A stretch of DNA of 64,000 bases from Agriotes lineatus (GCA_940337035.1 CALNHX010002962.1:1-64000), one strand, 5' to 3'. Shown: positions 46,882-59,152, counted from the first letter of the stretch. Numbers and translations: made by a program. Notes: generated by a model from the sequence alone, not told the origin.

Positions 46882-48181
46882 AGCAGGGGCGCCGGGTCTC
46901 AGAGACTCGGCACAACGTTGATCATATTTCGGCTTAATTTTTTTGCTGGTGGGGGACCCTAGTAGCTATGTGATTCCTTCTATAGTACTTGTCTCGCAAG
47001 CGGTGAGAGTGGTCGTTTTCAGTTTAAAAAGTTATTAAGTATAAAGTCTGTGGGACCCAGCGACGACCCGACTCGTGTTATTATTGTGTCCAGTAAATTG
47101 CTTTACAGTTTTCTTGGTAAGTTGATATTTTCAAGTATTTTTTTTTTTGTTATGTTGTATAATATAATTGTATTATTTTTAATTATAATACTACAAGAAT
47201 CTCGAAGCTTTATAAGTGGTTTTGGATAGATACTATTTTTGAATGAATAATTATATACTTGTACTTATGCTGTTTCATATTTATTATTCCGTAGATATGA
47301 GTTATGAGCAAGAACAGGAGAGACTTCTTCGGATGTGGGAAGAAGTTGAGACTGATGATGAAATTGATGACGAGGAGGAACTTGCTTCTGAAATTGATTT
47401 CGCTGAAGCTAGAGATACGGCTAGCGAATCGGAACAAGATTGTGACGAAGAAAAAGACGATAACGAATGCGTTGCTCCTCCCAAGACTATTCCAAGAGTG
47501 CCGACTTTTATAGAAAAAAACGGAGCCACCAGGTGGAAGAAGCATTGTTCTAACAAACTGGTAAGAACTAGGAAGGAAAATATCATTGTTCGCTTACCAG
47601 GAGTAAGAAGCTATGGTAAAAATGCTAAATCGGCTTTGGAGTGTTGGTCTGTGTATTTCACAGACGACATGTTAGAAATAATAGTTGATAACACGAACGT
47701 ATATATTTCTAAATTAGCTGAAAATTATACAAGAGAAAGGAGAGCTAAGCCTACTGATGTCTGCGAGATCAACGCTCGTTTTGGATTGTTTTATTTGGCA
47801 GGTACTCTTAAAAGTAGTCGGCTAAATACAAAAGAATTGTGGGAAAGGGACGGAACTGGAGTTGAGCGATTTTGGTTAGTTATGTCACGTGATCGCTTCC
47901 ACTTTTTGCTTAGATGTCTACGTTTTGACAATCTTGATACAAGAGAAGAAAGAAGGCAGTTTGAGAAGTTAGCTCCCATACGAACGCTATTTGATTCGTT
48001 TGTCGAGAACTGTAAAAAGTTATATACCGTTGAAGCGAATACCACAATCGATGAGAAGCTAGAAGCTTTTAGGGGAAGATGCTCTTTTAAACAGTATATT
48101 CCCAGCAAACCTAGTAGATACGGAATAAAAATTTTTGCTTTGCCTGATTCTGCTACTTCTTATGCCTCAAATCTCGAGGTT

Positions 48182-50130
48182 TATGTTGGAAAGCAGCCTG
48201 ATGGTCCGTATGAAAGGAATAACGATCCATGCAGTGTAGTTTTAAGGCTGATAGAGCCAATATCCGGAACGAACCGAAATCTAACATGTGACAACTGGTT
48301 CGCAAGTATCGATTTAATAAATAAATTATTCAAAGAACACAAAATTACATATGTGGGAATCATTAAAAAAAACGGAGCTACCCTTTGAATTTAGAAACAC
48401 AAGAACTCGGCCTGAATATTCCTCGCTATATGGGTTCCAAGAAGATATTACAATTGTTTCTTACATCCCCAAAAAGTATAGAAATGTAATTCTAGTATCC
48501 GGCTTACATCATGATGATACCATTGATGCATCTACGGCTGAGAAATGTAAGCCGGAGATTATTACATTTTATAATCATACAAAAGGAGGAGTAGACAATC
48601 TAGACAAATTAAGTGCAACTTATGATGTATCCAGAAATACTAGAAGATGGCCGATGGTCATTTTTTATGCCATGATGAATTGGCAGGGGTTAACTGTCAA
48701 ATTATTTATACTAGTAATAACAAATTGTACAGTATAACTAGAAGACTGTTCCTAAAAGATCTTGCTCTGTCTTTGACCAAAGACCATTTCGAACGGCGAT
48801 CGTTGGAGAAAAATGTACCGCCATCTGTAAGAGAGAGAAGATAAGAAGTGGCTGGTACTTTAAATGTAAATGTGCAGCAGGAAATTCAACCTGGAATACG
48901 CAAGAGTAGAAGGAGATGACCGGTTCTAGCGCACTCCTCATCCTCATTTTATGAGGTAAGTCTATCTCTTTCTAACACATGGGCTTATATCGGAGCCGGC
49001 TTTGTCTAACACGCAGTTGTACCAACACACAGTATGCTTCATAAGAAAGTACATGTAACTAGAGAAAAGTCCCTAGATTTAAATAAGTTACTAGATTTGT
49101 ATGTGTGAGCAACAAAAAGTCCCTAGATTTAAATAAGTTACTAGATGGAGATGGGAAAATTATGTTGGAAAGCAGCCTGATGGTCCGTATGAAAGCAATA
49201 ACGATCCATGCAGTGTAGTTTTAAGGCTGATAGAGCCAATATCCGGAACGAACCGAAATCTAACATGTGACAACTGGTTCACAAGTATCGATTTAATAAA
49301 TAAATTATTCAAAGAACACAAAATTACATATGTGGGAACCATTAAAAAAACAAAACGGAGCTACCCTTTGAATTTAGAAACACAAGAACTCGGCCTGAAT
49401 ATTCCTCGCTATATGGGTTCCAAGAAGATATTACAATTGTTTCTTACATCCCCAAAAAGTATAGAAATGTAATTCTAGTATCCGGCTTACATCATGATGA
49501 TACCATTGATGCATCTACGGCTGAGAAATGTAAGCCGGAGATTATTACATTTTATAATCATACAAAAGGAGGAGTAGACAATCTAGACAAATTAAGTGCA
49601 ACTTATGATGTATCCAGAAATACTAGAAGATGGCCGATGGCCATTTTTTATGCCATGATGAATTTGGCAGGGGTTAACTGTCAAATTATTTATACTAGTA
49701 ATAACAAATTGTACAGTATAACTAGAAGACTGTTCCTAAAAGGTCTTGCTCTGTCTTTGACCAAAGACCATTTCGAACGGCGATCGTTGGAGAAAAATGT
49801 ACCGCCATCTGTAAGAGAGAGAAGACAAGAAGTGGCTGGTACTTTAAATGTAAATGTGCAGCAGGAAATTCAACCTGGAATACGCAAGAGTAGAGGGAGA
49901 TGACCGGTTCTAGCGCACTCCTCATCCTCATTTTGTGAGGTAAGTCTATCTCTTTCTAACACATGGGCTTATATCGGAGCCGGCTTTGTCTAACACGCAG
50001 TTGTACCAACACACAGTATGCTTCATAAGAAAGTACATGTAACTAGAGAAAAGTCCCTAGATTTAAATAAGTTACTAGATTTGGATGTGTGAGCAGCAAA
50101 AAGTCCCTAGATTTAAATAAGTAACTAGAT
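48182..50130 (+). repeat. 0.97-kb tandem duplication of piggyBac 3' end plus TIR
   Basis: 48182-49146 and 49161-50130 are near-identical. Each unit covers the last third of the piggyBac coding region and the first about 240 bp of the Polinton-like left TIR. Differences are few (for example a 5-nt length difference in the A-rich run near 49350). The junction holds the 18-nt filler GATGGAGATGGGAAAATT (49144-49161). Confidence 0.92.
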
Positions 50131-50610
50131 TTGCATATGTCGCTAGAAAAAGTGTCTAGATTTGAGAAGATCATTAAATGTGGTAAATTTAGTAGACTCT
50201 TCTGATACCTAATGACCCAATACAATTGACCGATCAGCGAAGCCAAGAAATGAAATTACCAGTAACAACACAACAGCAAGTTTTGCAGGCTCGTCTTAAC
50301 GATGTGTCTAGGTAATTTCACACTTTCGTAAAAGCGTCCCAGCCTCAAGCCGATCAAGATCATAAGACATTCGGTTCTGCACGCACACATCTACCACTTG
50401 TTATAATATCTACTTAATCCTAATATAGCAAGTGCCCATATAAGCTTATGCAGGAAGCAGGAAGTAAACTACCAATAGCAGCAGAAATCTGGCTCACTCC
50501 TAGATCTAAGTATTCAATTTAAGCTTATTCATATTGAAACGTTTCATAAAGCTAAGAAATAAAAACACACATTCAACATAGGATTATTTCATTTAACTTT
50601 TATATACATG
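49889..50610 (+). repeat. Left TIR of the Polinton-like element
   Basis: 722 bp, inverted partner at 58401-59122. Contains short tandem units around CCCTAGATTTAAATAAGTTA. Part of it (about 48910-49146) is also present upstream through the tandem duplication. Confidence 0.92.
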
Positions 50611-52944
50611 CTCTATATCGCTCACTTTTCGAGATTTAAAAAAAAACACAATTTTGAACTTAGAAATATTTTCGTTGCGGCTTCTGGTAGCTTTAGTTTG
50701 CTGGAGCTTGCTAAGTCTTCACTTTCATTTTGAGCTTACGTGGTGGGGACGAGTGTTTGGCCTTGATCTTGCTTGCTGATGCAGTGTAGCTGGGTATGTA
50801 TAGAGGTGCCAACCTTGAAATATTCTCAGTTGTGCGGTGGATGTCACAAGTGCTCTCGAGTGAGGCAAGTGGCTGGCGGGTTGAAAATTAGGGCGGGTCG
50901 GGTGTTCAAGCGTTTCACATGTTATTTTGTTGTATTATTTACAGTGTGGAGTTCGAGTGATGGAGATGGGAAAATTTGCCTGTGAATCGTTTGATAAGCA
51001 GTTCACCCGAAGAGATAATCTTCGTCGTCATGAACAGGGTTATTGCAAATCCATATGTCAATTGTGCGAAGTTTGTGGGATCACTTTCAGCAGCTCACAT
51101 CATTTTCGGCAATATAAAAATGAGAAGCATGGCTTACGAAAGAGGAAGTTTGAAGATGGAGTAGTGCTGGTTAACGTGCATTGTTTGCAGAAGAAGCAGA
51201 AGCTGGATGATGTTGCTTCTAATCCCGCGTGGGTGCATGCTGTCGTTGGGAGAACTGACGGGGGTTGTGTGAGATGTGATATTTGTGAAGTAGATATTCC
51301 TGAAAAATACATGTCCCAGCACTGTAGAAGTCTGAATCATAAAAACATGTGTGTGGCGAAGGGAGATGGTATTAAGCTGTTACAACAATCGTTTAAAAAT
51401 CGTATAGCAACATACCGTATCGGAGCAGACGATGATAAGGTGTATGTGAATGTTAAAGAATATATGAAAATCTTAAAACAGCAAATTATTAATTTGATGT
51501 TTACAACTTTGCATAAGAATGCCACCATAAAGATTAATATGGAGTTGTTCGGGGTCTTCGTATTAGAATCTAAGGGCCTTAGAGAGGTTAAATCGTTTAA
51601 CAGCAAGTATAAAATTTGTGATGAGTCAGCAGATCTGGTAGTTATGTATGAGTCTTTTGTGGATGAGATTGATAATAAAATCAGCGAGTTTCAAGAGAGG
51701 GAGAGTGGTTGGGCTCTCGAAAAACTACAATTTCTGGAGGTTAATATCAACAAATATAATCCACTAAAAGCCTCTTCCTACATACCACTACCATCATCTA
51801 TTAAACGTAAAAAGGGTGTAGTTAATGTAAAGAACTTTGATAGTAAGTGTTTCATGTGGTGCATCCTGGCAGCCCTACATCCGGTCAATAAAGACCCTCA
51901 ACGTGTATCTAAATATGTGATGTACGAAAACGATCTTAATTTTAACGATATCGAGTTTCCAGTTAAACTGAAAGATATCAATAAATTTGAAGAGCTAAAT
52001 GATATTTCCGTAAATGTCTACGGCTTAAATTCAGTTTACAAGGATGAAAAAATTAGCTTTGAAGTCGTCGGACCGCTCCATTTCACTAAAACGAGGAGGA
52101 ATACTCATATCAATCTACTGTTAGTCGATAATGATGATGGGCTGTGGCACTACTGTCTCATTAAGAATTTATCAAGACTTGCTAGGAGCCAGTTGTCGAA
52201 AGTGGAACATCGAAAGTTCTTGTGTGATGGTTGCTTAGTAAATTTCACGAGCTCGGAACGTTTAGCTGCACATCAAGAGAATGATTGTCGACACATCCGG
52301 GTTATACTACCAACATCAGAACCTCGAGTTGATAAATTCGGAAATACGGTACCGCAAAATATTTTAAAATTTGAAGCTTTTGAAAAGCAACTGAAACATC
52401 CGTTCTCTATCTACGGGGACTTTGAAGCGACGGCGGTACCAATCGAACATTGTCAACAAAATGATAGTACTTCACATACAGAAAAAACCAAAATGCATAT
52501 ACCCTACAATTTCGCGTACTACATAAAATGTTCGTACGATGATTCTCTATCTAAATTAGAATTGTATCGGGGTTCGGATTGTGTTGAGGTATTTTGTCAG
52601 CGATTGGAGGCTGATATTAGACGAATTTACAATGAACATTTAAAACATATGTTACCTATGAATAAACTGACGGAGATAGAGGAAGTGGCCCAGATAGCCG
52701 TAAATTGTCATATATGTGAGAAATCTTTTAAAGAAAATGAGGATAAGGTGCGTGATCTTTGTCATTTAACAGGATATTATCGCGGACCTGCACATGTTAC
52801 TTGTAATTTCAATTATAAACTCACAAATCATATCCCCGTATTCTTTCACAACCTATCTAATTATGATGCCCACCTTTTCGTGAAAGCATTAGGTTCAGAT
52901 GAAGGACGAATAGATGTGATAGCTGAAAACAGGGAGAAATATAT

Positions 52945-54391
52945 TGTTATGATACATGAGGCAGTGAAATTAATTTAAATAAAGAAATATTTGAAGCAAA
53001 TAAGCTTGGAAGAATGATATAATTAAATCTTGATTGGGGTTAAAAATTTCAAACATTATTAATAAATTTAATTGAAACAATGAGAGAAGAGATTTTGGTA
53101 TTGATTGAATATGTTAATTTAATAGTTATAGAAAATTTTAATAAAATACAAGCCAAGGTAGCGATTGACAAATGTGTTATAATAATAATGTGAATTGTTA
53201 AATTGTAAATAATGGATAATTTAAAATATGTAAGGGTGCAGTAAGAATAGTATCCAACCAGAACAAGTTTTTGTTTTAAAAATTAGTTACATAAAACAAC
53301 TCATAAAAACATGTACATATTTTAGATATGATAATTTTGGAAGAATAAAAAATCGAATCTCTGCCTTAATTTAAGTAATTTTTGTACTTACAAATTAAGA
53401 AAAAGCTTAAAACAAATCTCCGAGGTGAAGGTCAAATAAAATATTAAAAATTGGAAAGAATATTGTGATATTGTGTAATAAAAAGAGCTACAGATACAAG
53501 TAATTGGAAATGGAATAAAGGACTTAATACTAGTTAATGGAATTTGGATTTATTCATACGTACAAGACATAAGAAGAGGTATTTTACAATTTATAATTTG
53601 ATTTGGATATTTGGTGTATGTTGCTTGAGACATTAGATTATCTGCAAATAAATGGAACAAAGTTAGAATTGGAATTTATCAAAAGATAGAAACTTACCAG
53701 GATTTGAATCGTATGTTGGAGACATCTAAGAGGAGTGGCAGCTGTGACTTAGACATCCAGAAGGAGCAGTAACATTTGGGAGGAATAGTGCTTTCCAGGA
53801 GGAGCCAGGACAGGATTTTGATGCGAGGGTAGTTAACGTGACTTAACAGAACCAGAGGGAGATTGCAGGAACTGGGATCGTGCGGCGGTGACATCCAGGA
53901 GGTGACAGGACTGGAATTGGAGATTTAAGCAGTTGGTTTGACAGATAGAAGGAAATTGAAAGGATTCATGTAACATCAAAGGGGTTGCTGTTAGTGAATG
54001 GTACATTGAGTGCTGCAGGCTATTGAAGATAAGGTCCAGTGGTGGTTGGTGTTTGCGGTGAAAGCGTAAGCAGCTATGAAGGTTTGTTAAGATAAGTTGA
54101 CAAAGCATTCTAAATAACTGTCAATTTTAAAAGCGATAACCTAAAGTTGAGTAAGTACTTACATAGGTAATTTTTAATGGTAGAAAATGTCAATGTAAGA
54201 TACATTTGTCAGTTTACCTGGTTTGTTGAGATTTGGAAATCACTTTGACAGTAAACGTCATTAACTGTAATAGTGACATTCAATTAATAGATAGAGATCT
54301 TGAGTTGGCGAACCAATTTGATTTATTATTGAATTTAAAAAGGGCAGGGTTTTAATAAAAAGTATAACTTTATATAGCCACATTCATAACA
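52945..54391. mobile_element. 1.45-kb insertion in the polymerase gene
   Basis: The inserted DNA starts TGTTATGA and ends TCATAACA and is flanked by ATATAT on both sides (52939-52944; 54392-54397). Its interior is AT-rich with a purine-rich stretch (AGGAG motifs, 53690-53920). No transposase is encoded. Superfamily unknown. Confidence 0.65.
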
Positions 54392-55689
54392 ATATATCGT
54401 TCACAAAAGATTTACTTGTCGATAAAATATAGGATTCTAAAGGAGTTACGTCGGATAAATACATTAAAATTAGATTTTTAGACTCATTTAGATTTATGCC
54501 TATGGGGTTAGCCAAACTGGCGGAAAATTTAAGTGATGAGCAGTGTGTAGAAATTAAAAAAAGTTTTAGTGAGGAGAAAACGTTTAATTTAATTAGACAG
54601 AAAGGCGTGTTCCCTTATTCATACATCGATGATTTTTCAAAATTAGACGATGGGGTGTTACCATCACGCAAAATTTTTTATAATGATTTAACCAACACTG
54701 ACATAACGGAGGCGGAATATCGGCGTGCGCAAAAGGTGTGGCAGGTTTTTGGCTGCAAAACCCTGGGGGAGTATTCAGATATTTACCTGAAGTCCGGCGT
54801 TTTATTCTTGGCCGATGTTTTCGAAAACATATAAATTAGATTCATGTCATTTTTTTACCGCGCCAGGTTTAAGTTGGGATACGATGTTAAAATATACTGG
54901 AATAGAACTGGAATTATTATCCGATATGGACATGCTGCACTTCTTTAAAAGGGGTATTCGTGGGGGTTTATGTCAGTGCAGTAAACGAGTGGTTGAAGCC
55001 AATAACCCGTACATGTCAACCTTTAATCCTGATAAACAGACATCTTTTCTATCCTATCTAGACGCCACAAATCTTTATGGTGAATCTTTATCTATGTCTC
55101 TACCTACCGGAAACTTTCATTGGTTGTCTAAAAAAGAAATTGAAGATTTCAATATTTTGGAAATAACAGATATATCTGACAAAGGATATGTGCTGGAAGT
55201 AGATTTAGATTACCCAAAATCACTACATGATCATCACAACGATCTTCCATTTGCACCTGAAAATATGATTCCACCAAATTCCAAGCTTCCTAAACTTATA
55301 GCTAATTTAAATTCAAAAGAGAAATATGTAATTCACTATAGGAACCTCAAACAATTATTAAATGCCGGTTTAAAATTGCGGAAAATTAATCGCATTTTAT
55401 CATTCAACCAATCACAGTGGTTACAAAAATATGTAGATTTGAACACGGAAAAAAGAAACCGAGCGGCTAATGAATTTGAAAAAACATTCTATAAGCTAAT
55501 GAATAATTCTGTATTTGGTAAAACGAGGGAAAATGTTGACAAACGATAGGATATTAAATTAGTAACCCACTGGGAAAATTTGGGAAGAAGGCTGGGGGCA
55601 GAAGCGTTAATTAGTAAACCAAATTTTAAAGTCGATTATCTTTTCCGAAAATTTAGTGGCTATACAGATAGACAAATTACATGTCCGAT

Positions 55690-55975
55690 ATGATATACCT
55701 ATTTATCTACTCCTACTGTACAATGACCATTAATTATGGTTCATAATTCACAGTTTGCAGCCAATCATAAAATTCTATTTTCATTATTCAATAGTTTGCA
55801 AGTTGCAACCAATCAGAAAATTCTATTTTCATTATTCAATAGGTTATAGCCAATCACAGAATTCATTCTTATTATTCAATGACTTTTGAAGTTAACAGCT
55901 GTCACAAATGTCAAAATTCTGAAATATGAACACAAGTCTCCTATTGCATAGAAGTAGATAAAATATCGTATTATA
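55690..55975. mobile_element. MITE in the polymerase gene
   Basis: Ends resemble TTTATCTACTCCTA and its inverse (AGAAGTAGATAAAA). The interior has three imperfect units of about 40-48 bp around CCAATCA-AAAATTCTATTTT and ATTATTCAATAG. The terminal motif is shared with the insertion at 3552-3806. Confidence 0.6.
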
Positions 55976-57204
55976 TTCGCGATTATGGCCATTATTCACT
56001 CAGATGACTTGCTGTAGAAAGCTGAATGGCTGTCATAATTGCTCATATAATAATATACTATTATATAGGATTTTGTGTTTTAGATTTGGCTAAACTTATT
56101 ATGTACGATTTTTATTATAACTTCATTAAACTAAAATATGGTGAAAACGCCACTCTCGCCTACACCGATACGGATTCATTGTTGCTAGAAGTATTTACAC
56201 CTAATTTTTATGAAGATATCAAAAATAATATTGAGGTTTTCGATACTTCTAACTATTCAGTAGACAACCAGTGGGGGATACCTAAAACAAAATCTATAAT
56301 TGGATGAATACGGAGGGAAAGTTCTATGGGAGTTCGTCGGGACCGGTGCTAAAGCATATATTGTAAATGTAGAGGGTGAATTTACGAAAAAAGCTAAGGG
56401 AATCCAGTCATCTGTAGTAAAGAATGAACTTACTATGACTGATTATAAGGATGTTGTTCTACGTAATAAAATAGTTTACAAGAAAGTAAAAACGTTTAGA
56501 TCTCATAAACAGCAAGTGTATACTGAGTTAAAAAACAAGGTGGCTCTATCTCCTGAAGATGATAAAAGATACATCATCCCCGACGGGGGCGGTAACACTC
56601 TGGCTTGGGGGCACTACAAAATTGCTCAGCTACTAAATACATAAATTCACCAGTAGAATGTATTACCCATACTGTTTTATCAACTCGCCGGAGCATCAAA
56701 AAATAAGACGAGGTTTTGTTGTCTATTGAACATGTTTTTAAATTTAAGTTGTAGCTATTAGGTTAATTATGGTTTTTTGTATAATATGTAGCTATAGAGC
56801 GATTGCTAATCGTACAGTTGTTTTTCATGAAATGGAATACTTACAAACAATGTAAAATTAAGTGCTGTATGCACTATCAATTATTAATACTTAGTATGCT
56901 TATATTTGGAAACAGTTACAGTTGTACTATGTAGATGGGTTTGCGATTCGACTATTAGTAGCCACTCTGTTCGTTAATTAAACTAGATCAAATTGTATTG
57001 GTGTAGACAAAGTTGGTATAGCATCTGATTATTATATTGCTATCATGGATTGTCATACATTTTCTGGTAACCATACTAATACGCGGCTATAGCCCCACTC
57101 TAATGAGTATCCTTTCTTCAACTCAACGAGTCAGGCTGGTCACCGGCTCGGGGTGCGCCCGAAGATCACTCATAACACCCTACGGGTATATAGTAATAAT
57201 GTAG

Positions 57205-57290
57205 AGGCGTTGTGGCTCAGTTGGTCATATACAGTGTTTGGTTACCTCATCCACTTCGTTTCAGGCGGTGGATTTGAATCGTGTTAGGTA
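57205..57290 (+). repeat. tRNA-derived SINE head
   Basis: TGTGGCTCAGTTGG (A box) and GGTGGATTTGAATC (B box) are about 55 bp apart and preceded by a tRNA-like start (GAGGCGT). There is no complete cloverleaf, so it is more likely a SINE than a functional tRNA. Confidence 0.6.
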
Positions 57291-57742
57291 TATTTGCGCT
57301 AATAACGCCCTAGTACTTTTTAGACTCTAATTTGAAGAAGGCAGCTGTAAAACCCCTCAGTGCTGCCGGTATTCTACCGACTACCTATTCAACGCTATAA
57401 CATATAAGCCAATCACATTGCAGACAATTGCTTTTTTCAACCAATAACAGCAGTATATCACTGAATATTGGCCACCATGCAAAATATTCACAAAACAATG
57501 TACGTACTCAAAAAATAGATAGCCTTGTTGCGAAGTATCGCTTAGCAACGATGTTCTGTCCTTAGTGATATCGCTAGGTTACGTAACACTAAACCCCAAC
57601 AAACTGTGTGGCTCGTTTTAAACATTTTAAAATGCTGTGTTTTGGAAGTATTCCGCTGAATTTAATTGAGAATGAATAATTATATTAATTGTTGGATTAT
57701 TTTTCAATAAAGTTAATCGTTATGTATTAATATTGTTAAATA

Positions 57743-57968
57743 GTCGCCCAAATACCACTCGAAGTGGATATATTTTTTTTAATATTTTGCCATTTCCATA
57801 GAAATTATTGCAAATTTCACTCAACAAAATCACATTTAAATGTCACTCGCCTTCGGCTCGTGACATTTTTGATTTGATTTTGTATCGTGAAATTTAAACG
57901 CAATAATTTACATGGAAACGACGAAATATTTGTCAAAAATATATCCACTGCTTGTGGTATTACCCTTG
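57743..57968. repeat. Palindromic MITE (hairpin)
   Basis: About 105-bp arms (AATACCACTCGAAGTGGATA at the left; inverse near 57940-57968) meet at the centre CTCGCCTTCGGCTCG (about 57846). Motifs CCATTTCCATAGAAATTATT and ACATTTAAATGTCAC pair with the other arm. Confidence 0.75.
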
Positions 57969-58400
57969 AACATTTAATTCCGATGCATATGTTGGAGATA
58001 TTAATATCTCCGATATATCGTATATTTGTATAACGTAAGAATAATGGTGCTTTAAGAGGTGGTATTGTATTGTATGGGGTATCCATAATTGTATGGTTTT
58101 GCTGAAGTTGTAACTATTAAATTAATAAGGATATTATACCATATATGTCTGCAGATCAGCTGTGCGCTCTTGTTAATTTGTATGATTAGCGATGTTATTG
58201 TGGAAGACGTATCTGGAGAGAGTTTATTAAGAGTCGACTTGCTTTTCCACAATATTCTGGAAATATATCGATTTCACGTTTGTAAAATTATCACATGGTT
58301 GTTAAACAGTCTGAATATCTAATTTGTATTTTAATCGAGCTAATATAATACACTAGCTATAAGGAATAAATACTATTGTATGATATGGTTTAACTTGTGA

Positions 58401-59122
58401 CATGTATATAAAAGTTAAATGAAATAATCCTATGTTGAATGTGTGTTTTTATTTCTTAGCTTTATGAAACGTTTCAATATGAATAAGCTTAAATTGAATA
58501 CTTAGATCTAGGAGTGAGCCAGATTTCTGCTGCTATTGGTAGTTTACTTCCTGCTTCCTGCATAAGCTTATATGGGCACTTGCTATATTAGGATTAAGTA
58601 GATATTATAACAAGTGGTAGATGTGTGCGTGCAGAACCGAATGTCTTATGATCTTGATCGGCTTGAGGCTGGGACGCTTTTACGAAAGTGTGAAATTACC
58701 TAGACACATCGTTAAGACGAGCCTGCAAAACTCGCTGTTGTGTTGTTACTGGTAATTTCATTTCTCGGCTTCGCTGATCGGTCAACTGTATTGGGTCATT
58801 AGGTATCAGAAGAGTCTACTAAATTTACCACATTTAATGATCTTTTCAAATCTAGACACTTTTTCTAGCGACATATGCAAATCTAGTTACTTATTTAAAT
58901 CTAGGGACTTTTTGCTGCTCACACATCCAAATCTAGTAACTTATTTAAATCTAGGGACTTTTCTCTAGTTACATGTACTTTCTTATGAAGCATACTGTCT
59001 GTTGGTACAACTGCGTGTTAGACAAAGCCGGCTCCCATATAAGCCCATGTGTTAGAAAGAGATAGACTTACCTCACAAAATGAGGATGAGGAATGCGCTA
59101 GAACCGGTCATCTCCTTCTACT
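58401..59122 (-). repeat. Right TIR of the Polinton-like element
   Basis: Reverse complement of 49889-50610, same 722-bp length, a few substitutions; followed by CGCAAG. Confidence 0.92.
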
Positions 59123-59152
59123 CGCAAGAGGTGTTATTGTACAAAATGTTAA

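Larger units (their letters stand above)
50960..56643 (+). pseudogene. Protein-primed DNA polymerase B (Polinton-type), interrupted twice
   Basis: Family B polymerase that would replicate the element from a terminal protein. The N-terminal part has C2H2-like fingers (CQLCEVCGITFSSSHHF, about 51060; CDICEVDIPEKYMSQHC, about 51280), a region with CFMWCILAALHP (about 51850) and WHYCLIKN (about 52140), and another C2H2-like motif (about 52220). The exonuclease domain starts near SIYGDFEATA (about 52410); FHNLSNYDAHLF (about 52840) follows. Polymerase motif A (YLDATNLYG, about 55055), B (KLMNNSVFGK, about 55495) and C (YTDTDSL, about 56160) are all recognisable. Breaks: an insertion at 52945-54391, a frame change near 54825, TAG at about 55550, a second insertion at about 55690-55975, and a frame change near 56300. 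Not functional. ATG 50960 or 50966 is the probable start, after an acceptor-like TTATTTACAG. Confidence 0.85.
56644..58400. other. Polinton-like interior, non-coding
   Basis: No gene is recognised. It contains a tRNA-like SINE head (57205-57290) and a long palindrome (57743-57968). The 3' part of a full Polinton gene set is missing here. Confidence 0.5.
49889..59122 (+). mobile_element. Polinton/Maverick-like element, internally deleted
   Basis: Inverted ends of 722 bp (49889-50610; 58401-59122) are almost identical and begin AGTAGA-GGAGATGACC. CGCAAG directly flanks both ends (49883-49888; 59123-59128). Six-base duplications, AG-starting long TIRs and a protein-primed DNA polymerase B are Polinton hallmarks. 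At 9.2 kb it is shorter than a full element (15-20 kb). No integrase, packaging ATPase, protease or capsid gene is recognisable between the TIRs, so it is a deletion derivative or a related minimal lineage. It interrupts the end of the piggyBac transposase. Confidence 0.85.
43341..59152 (+). mobile_element. piggyBac element carrying MULE and Polinton-like insertions
   Basis: TTAA (43337-43340) followed by CCCTGCAGCCGGGGC is a piggyBac-type left end (TTAA target, CCC start). Its continuation GCCGGGTCTCAGAGACTCGG is found after the MULE (46891). A 5'UTR intron and the transposase gene follow. The last codons are separated by the Polinton-like element; CGCAAG resumes at 59123 with a short Cys-rich end (RKRCYCTKC, stop at about 59150). 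The right terminus (GGGTTAA) was not found, so the element is 3'-truncated or the end is degraded. Confidence 0.7.
47297..59152 (+). pseudogene. piggyBac transposase, nearly complete
   Basis: Start MSYEQEQERLLRMWEEVETD (47297), three bases after the acceptor of a 178-bp 5'UTR intron (47117-47294). The acidic N-terminus is followed by FGLFYLAGTLKSSRLNTKEL (about 47778), DGTGVERFWLVMSRDRFHFL, TTIDEKLEAFRGRCSFKQYI (about 48040, first D), CDNWFASIDLINKLF (about 48290, second D), and HTKGGVDNLDKLSATYDVSR (about 48578, third D). The DDD triad is intact. The frame breaks in the A run at about 48365-48375. In the first duplicate there are stops near 48678 and 48842. The second duplicate (49161 on) ends at 49882, where the Polinton-like element enters. 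The last few codons lie after 59128. Confidence 0.85.

Noticed and set aside
47243..47296. Upstream ATG for the piggyBac transposase
   Set aside because: It lies in a likely 5'UTR intron (acceptor at 47293-47294). The family-like acidic N-terminus starts at 47297.
57205..57290. Functional tRNA gene
   Set aside because: A and B boxes are present but acceptor and anticodon stems do not pair well; a SINE head is more likely.
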